From contig CAWUKV010000146.1 in NCBI GenBank assembly GCA_963923025.1, forward strand, positions 1 to 15,216: a DNA stretch of 15,216 nt. Reading direction: 5' to 3'. Shown here piece after piece: positions 13,457 through 15,216 of the stretch. The notes under the pieces are model-generated. The model was not told where the DNA came from, did no database searches, and saw nothing but the letters and a program-made list of their open reading frames with translations. Position numbers and translations under genes: made by a program. Numbering within the stretch: position 1 is the first letter of the stretch; each line of letters starts with the position of its first letter. The DNA comes from CAWUKV01 sp963923025 (GTDB taxonomy: Bacteria; Cyanobacteriota; Cyanobacteriia; Phormidesmidales; Phormidesmidaceae).

Positions 13457-14356
13457 ATGCGTCAGCAATTGCTGAAAAAGTACACGGTCCTGATTGCTAG
13501 AACAGGACAGACTCCAGTTACGCTTCGCTTTACTCCTGTAAGCGCTCTAGCAATTTTATTGGTCATTACCGGTGTTCCGCTGGGGTGGCTGGGTACAGTT
13601 GTTTTCTCTCTGCTCAACAGTAACGTTCAGCTCAGTCAAGAAAACCAGCAGCTTACCGAGAAGGCCCACGAGGTGCTGTCCGAGATTGATCATCTAGATT
13701 CTGAGATTGACAATCTGCGAGAGCGGGCGGGTATCGAAGAGGCTGAGCTACCTACTGTTTCTCAGGCTCCCCCGCGAGGTGGCGTACCCGGCGAGATCAG
13801 TGCTCTAGAACTTTACGACCAAGCCGCCCAACGCGTTCCTGTGCTTGATCGAGAGCTGGATGCCCAGGTTAAACCAGCTTTAGTCGAAGCTCTAGAAGCT
13901 GAAGAAGCTGAAGAAGCAGCATTCCCTGACGGCAAGCCATTGACGATTCCCTTGGTCATTACGTCAGACTTTGGCCTCAGGCCTAATCCCTTTGGTGGCT
14001 GGTCCTACGAGCAGCACACAGGGTTAGATTTTGCCGGTCCCCGCGGCGCATCGATTGTTGCAACAGCGAAAGGGCAGGTGGTGCGGGCCAGCTACTATGG
14101 CGGCTATGGCAAAACTGTGGAGATTGAACACGGTTACGGCCATAAGACGCTTTATGCTCACCTATCTAGCATTGATGTTCAAGTGGGCGATACGGTCAAC
14201 GAGGGTGACGTTGTTGGTCAGCTTGGGAATACAGGTCGCTCTACAGGACCTCACTTACACTATGAGATTCGCCTAGACGATGAGCCGGTAGACCCGATGG
14301 CCTACTTGCAGGCGGGTGAGGTTGATTCAGTTGCCGATTACTGGCGGTGGCGATAG
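13457..14356 (+). CDS. Membrane-anchored M23 (LytM-type) peptidase
   Basis: Counting from ATG 13457 the protein has 299 residues; a TTG two codons earlier is less likely. It has a basic N-terminus, one membrane helix (about 30-53), a coiled coil (about 55-92), an acidic linker with an Ala-Glu run (ALEAEEAEEAAF, about 146-157) and a C-terminal LytM domain (about 165-285). The zinc ligands are H187 and D191 in QHTGLDFA, and H268 in GPHLHYE, together with catalytic H235 in LYAHLS and H266. All are present, so it should be an active zinc endopeptidase that cuts peptidoglycan cross-links or stem peptides from the periplasmic side, possibly in division or cell-shape control. A TATAAT promoter and a terminator-like leader precede it. 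Confidence 0.94.
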   Translation: MRQQLLKKYTVLIARTGQTPVTLRFTPVSALAILLVITGVPLGWLGTVVFSLLNSNVQLSQENQQLTEKAHEVLSEIDHLDSEIDNLRERAGIEEAELPTVSQAPPRGGVPGEISALELYDQAAQRVPVLDRELDAQVKPALVEALEAEEAEEAAFPDGKPLTIPLVITSDFGLRPNPFGGWSYEQHTGLDFAGPRGASIVATAKGQVVRASYYGGYGKTVEIEHGYGHKTLYAHLSSIDVQVGDTVNEGDVVGQLGNTGRSTGPHLHYEIRLDDEPVDPMAYLQAGEVDSVADYWRWR

Positions 14357-14368
14357 GGCTGTAAGCCC
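14356..14368. other. Small hairpin at the M23 stop codon
   Basis: GGGCT (14356-14360) pairs with AGCCC (14364-14368) around GTA, overlapping the last base of the TAG stop. There is no T run, so it could protect the 3' end or be incidental. Confidence 0.3.
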
Positions 14369-14445
14369 AAGCGACATCTGACGCTGTCTATTCATCATCC
14401 TGCTGGTAGGATCGTGGGGTTGTATGCAGTGCCAGTTAAGCAGTC

Positions 14446-15216
14446 ATGGGCAGTACGTTCGGTCACCTCTTTAGAATTACCACCTTCGGAGAATCCCACG
14501 GCGGGGGCGTTGGCGTTGTTGTTGATGGCTGTCCGCCGCAACTGCCGCTCTCTGCTGAAGAGATTCAGGTGGAGCTAGACCGGCGGCGACCGGGACAGAG
14601 CAAAATTACCACTCCTCGTAAAGAGACCGATACCTGTGAGATTGTTTCGGGCGTCTTCCAAGGTCAGACGCTGGGGACGCCGATTACCATTTTGGTCCGC
14701 AACAAAGATACGCGGCCGCAGGACTACGGTGAGATGGCCACTAAGTATCGGCCCTCCCATGCCGATGCCACCTACGATGCCAAATACGGCATTCGCAACT
14801 ATCAGGGCGGCGGGCGCTCCTCGGCTCGTGAGACGATTGGTCGGGTTGCCGCTGGGGCGATCGCTAAAAAGATCTTGCAGCAGGTCAGTGGCGTTGAGGT
14901 GGTGAGCTACGTCAAGCGCATTCAAGATATCGACGCGCCTGTGGACCCCCAGGCGGTAACCACAGCCCAGGTGGAAAGCAACATTGTTCGCTGCCCCAAC
15001 CCCGCGGTTGCCGATGAGATGATCGAGCGCATCGAGCAGGTTCGCAAGCTCGGCGACTCCATCGGCGGCGTGGTGGAGTGTGTCGTGCGCAACGTGCCCG
15101 TGGGGTTAGGCGAACCCGTATTTGACAAGTTGGAGGCCGACCTGGCTAAGGGGGTGATGTCGCTGCCTGCCACTAAGGGATTTGAAATTGGGTCTGGCTT
15201 TGCTGGGACTCAGCTG
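14446..15216 (+). CDS. aroC: Chorismate synthase AroC, 3' end cut by window edge
   Basis: The frame is open from ATG 14446 to the window end (257 codons of roughly 360). AroC makes chorismate from 5-enolpyruvylshikimate-3-phosphate with reduced FMN, the last step of the shikimate pathway. Visible signatures are TFGESHGGG (13-21), RRRPGQSKITTPRKE (46-60), KYRPSHADATYDAKYG (100-115) and GGGRSSARETIGRVAAGA (121-138), with later conserved parts GLGEPVFDKLEADLA and KGFEIGSGF. No lesions are seen. It follows the M23 gene after 89 bp and probably has its own promoter, which I cannot define. Confidence 0.97.
   Translation, partial: MGSTFGHLFRITTFGESHGGGVGVVVDGCPPQLPLSAEEIQVELDRRRPGQSKITTPRKETDTCEIVSGVFQGQTLGTPITILVRNKDTRPQDYGEMATKYRPSHADATYDAKYGIRNYQGGGRSSARETIGRVAAGAIAKKILQQVSGVEVVSYVKRIQDIDAPVDPQAVTTAQVESNIVRCPNPAVADEMIERIEQVRKLGDSIGGVVECVVRNVPVGLGEPVFDKLEADLAKGVMSLPATKGFEIGSGFAGTQL

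Overview
This window is cyanobacterial chromosome, probably from a moderately GC-rich filamentous or Leptolyngbya-like lineage; the genus is an inference. The evidence is twelve copies of the HIP1 octamer GCGATCGC (starting at 2059, 2465, 5373, 5724, 8484, 8564, 8654, 9437, 11876, 11984, 12476 and 14857) and protein families typical of cyanobacteria. I see no rRNA, tRNA, CRISPR array, prophage or transposase gene.

Layout. The left edge has a truncated metallophosphoesterase (minus strand), divergent from trmB, the tRNA m7G46 methyltransferase. The 3' end of trmB overlaps by 119 nt, in another frame, an alpha/beta hydrolase gene; a 15-bp minisatellite inside the overlap is translated in both frames. 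A 490-bp intergenic region follows, rich in inverted repeats, ahead of an envelope-glycan block on the plus strand: a GtrB-like polyprenyl-phosphate glycosyltransferase, a VTT/TVP38 (DedA-superfamily) membrane protein and a GT-C membrane glycosyltransferase. These three could form one lipid-linked sugar route: charging the carrier, moving or recycling it, and transferring the sugar outside the membrane.

The next block centres on a LysR regulator (minus strand). Downstream of it on the same strand is a membrane-anchored solitary substrate-binding-like protein. Divergent from it is a probable operon of an atypical SDR and a MATE efflux pump. A LysR-type dyad and a promoter lie in the divergent gap. 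An exact 41-bp direct repeat covers the 3' end of the lysR gene and the DNA just beyond it.

The right part holds a DUF389 membrane protein and a degenerate metallo-beta-lactamase-fold protein (both minus strand, perhaps co-transcribed), then an AT-richer spacer carrying a clear TATAAT promoter and terminator-like hairpins directly before an M23 peptidase gene. The window ends inside aroC (chorismate synthase).

Most of this is ordinary cyanobacterial housekeeping and envelope content. The least explained signals are the structured region before gtrB, the overlapping minisatellite, the three different direct-repeat pairs before the GT-C gene, the 41-bp duplication at the lysR end, and the terminator-like M23 leader. 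All structure and regulatory assignments were read by eye and no computation was run.
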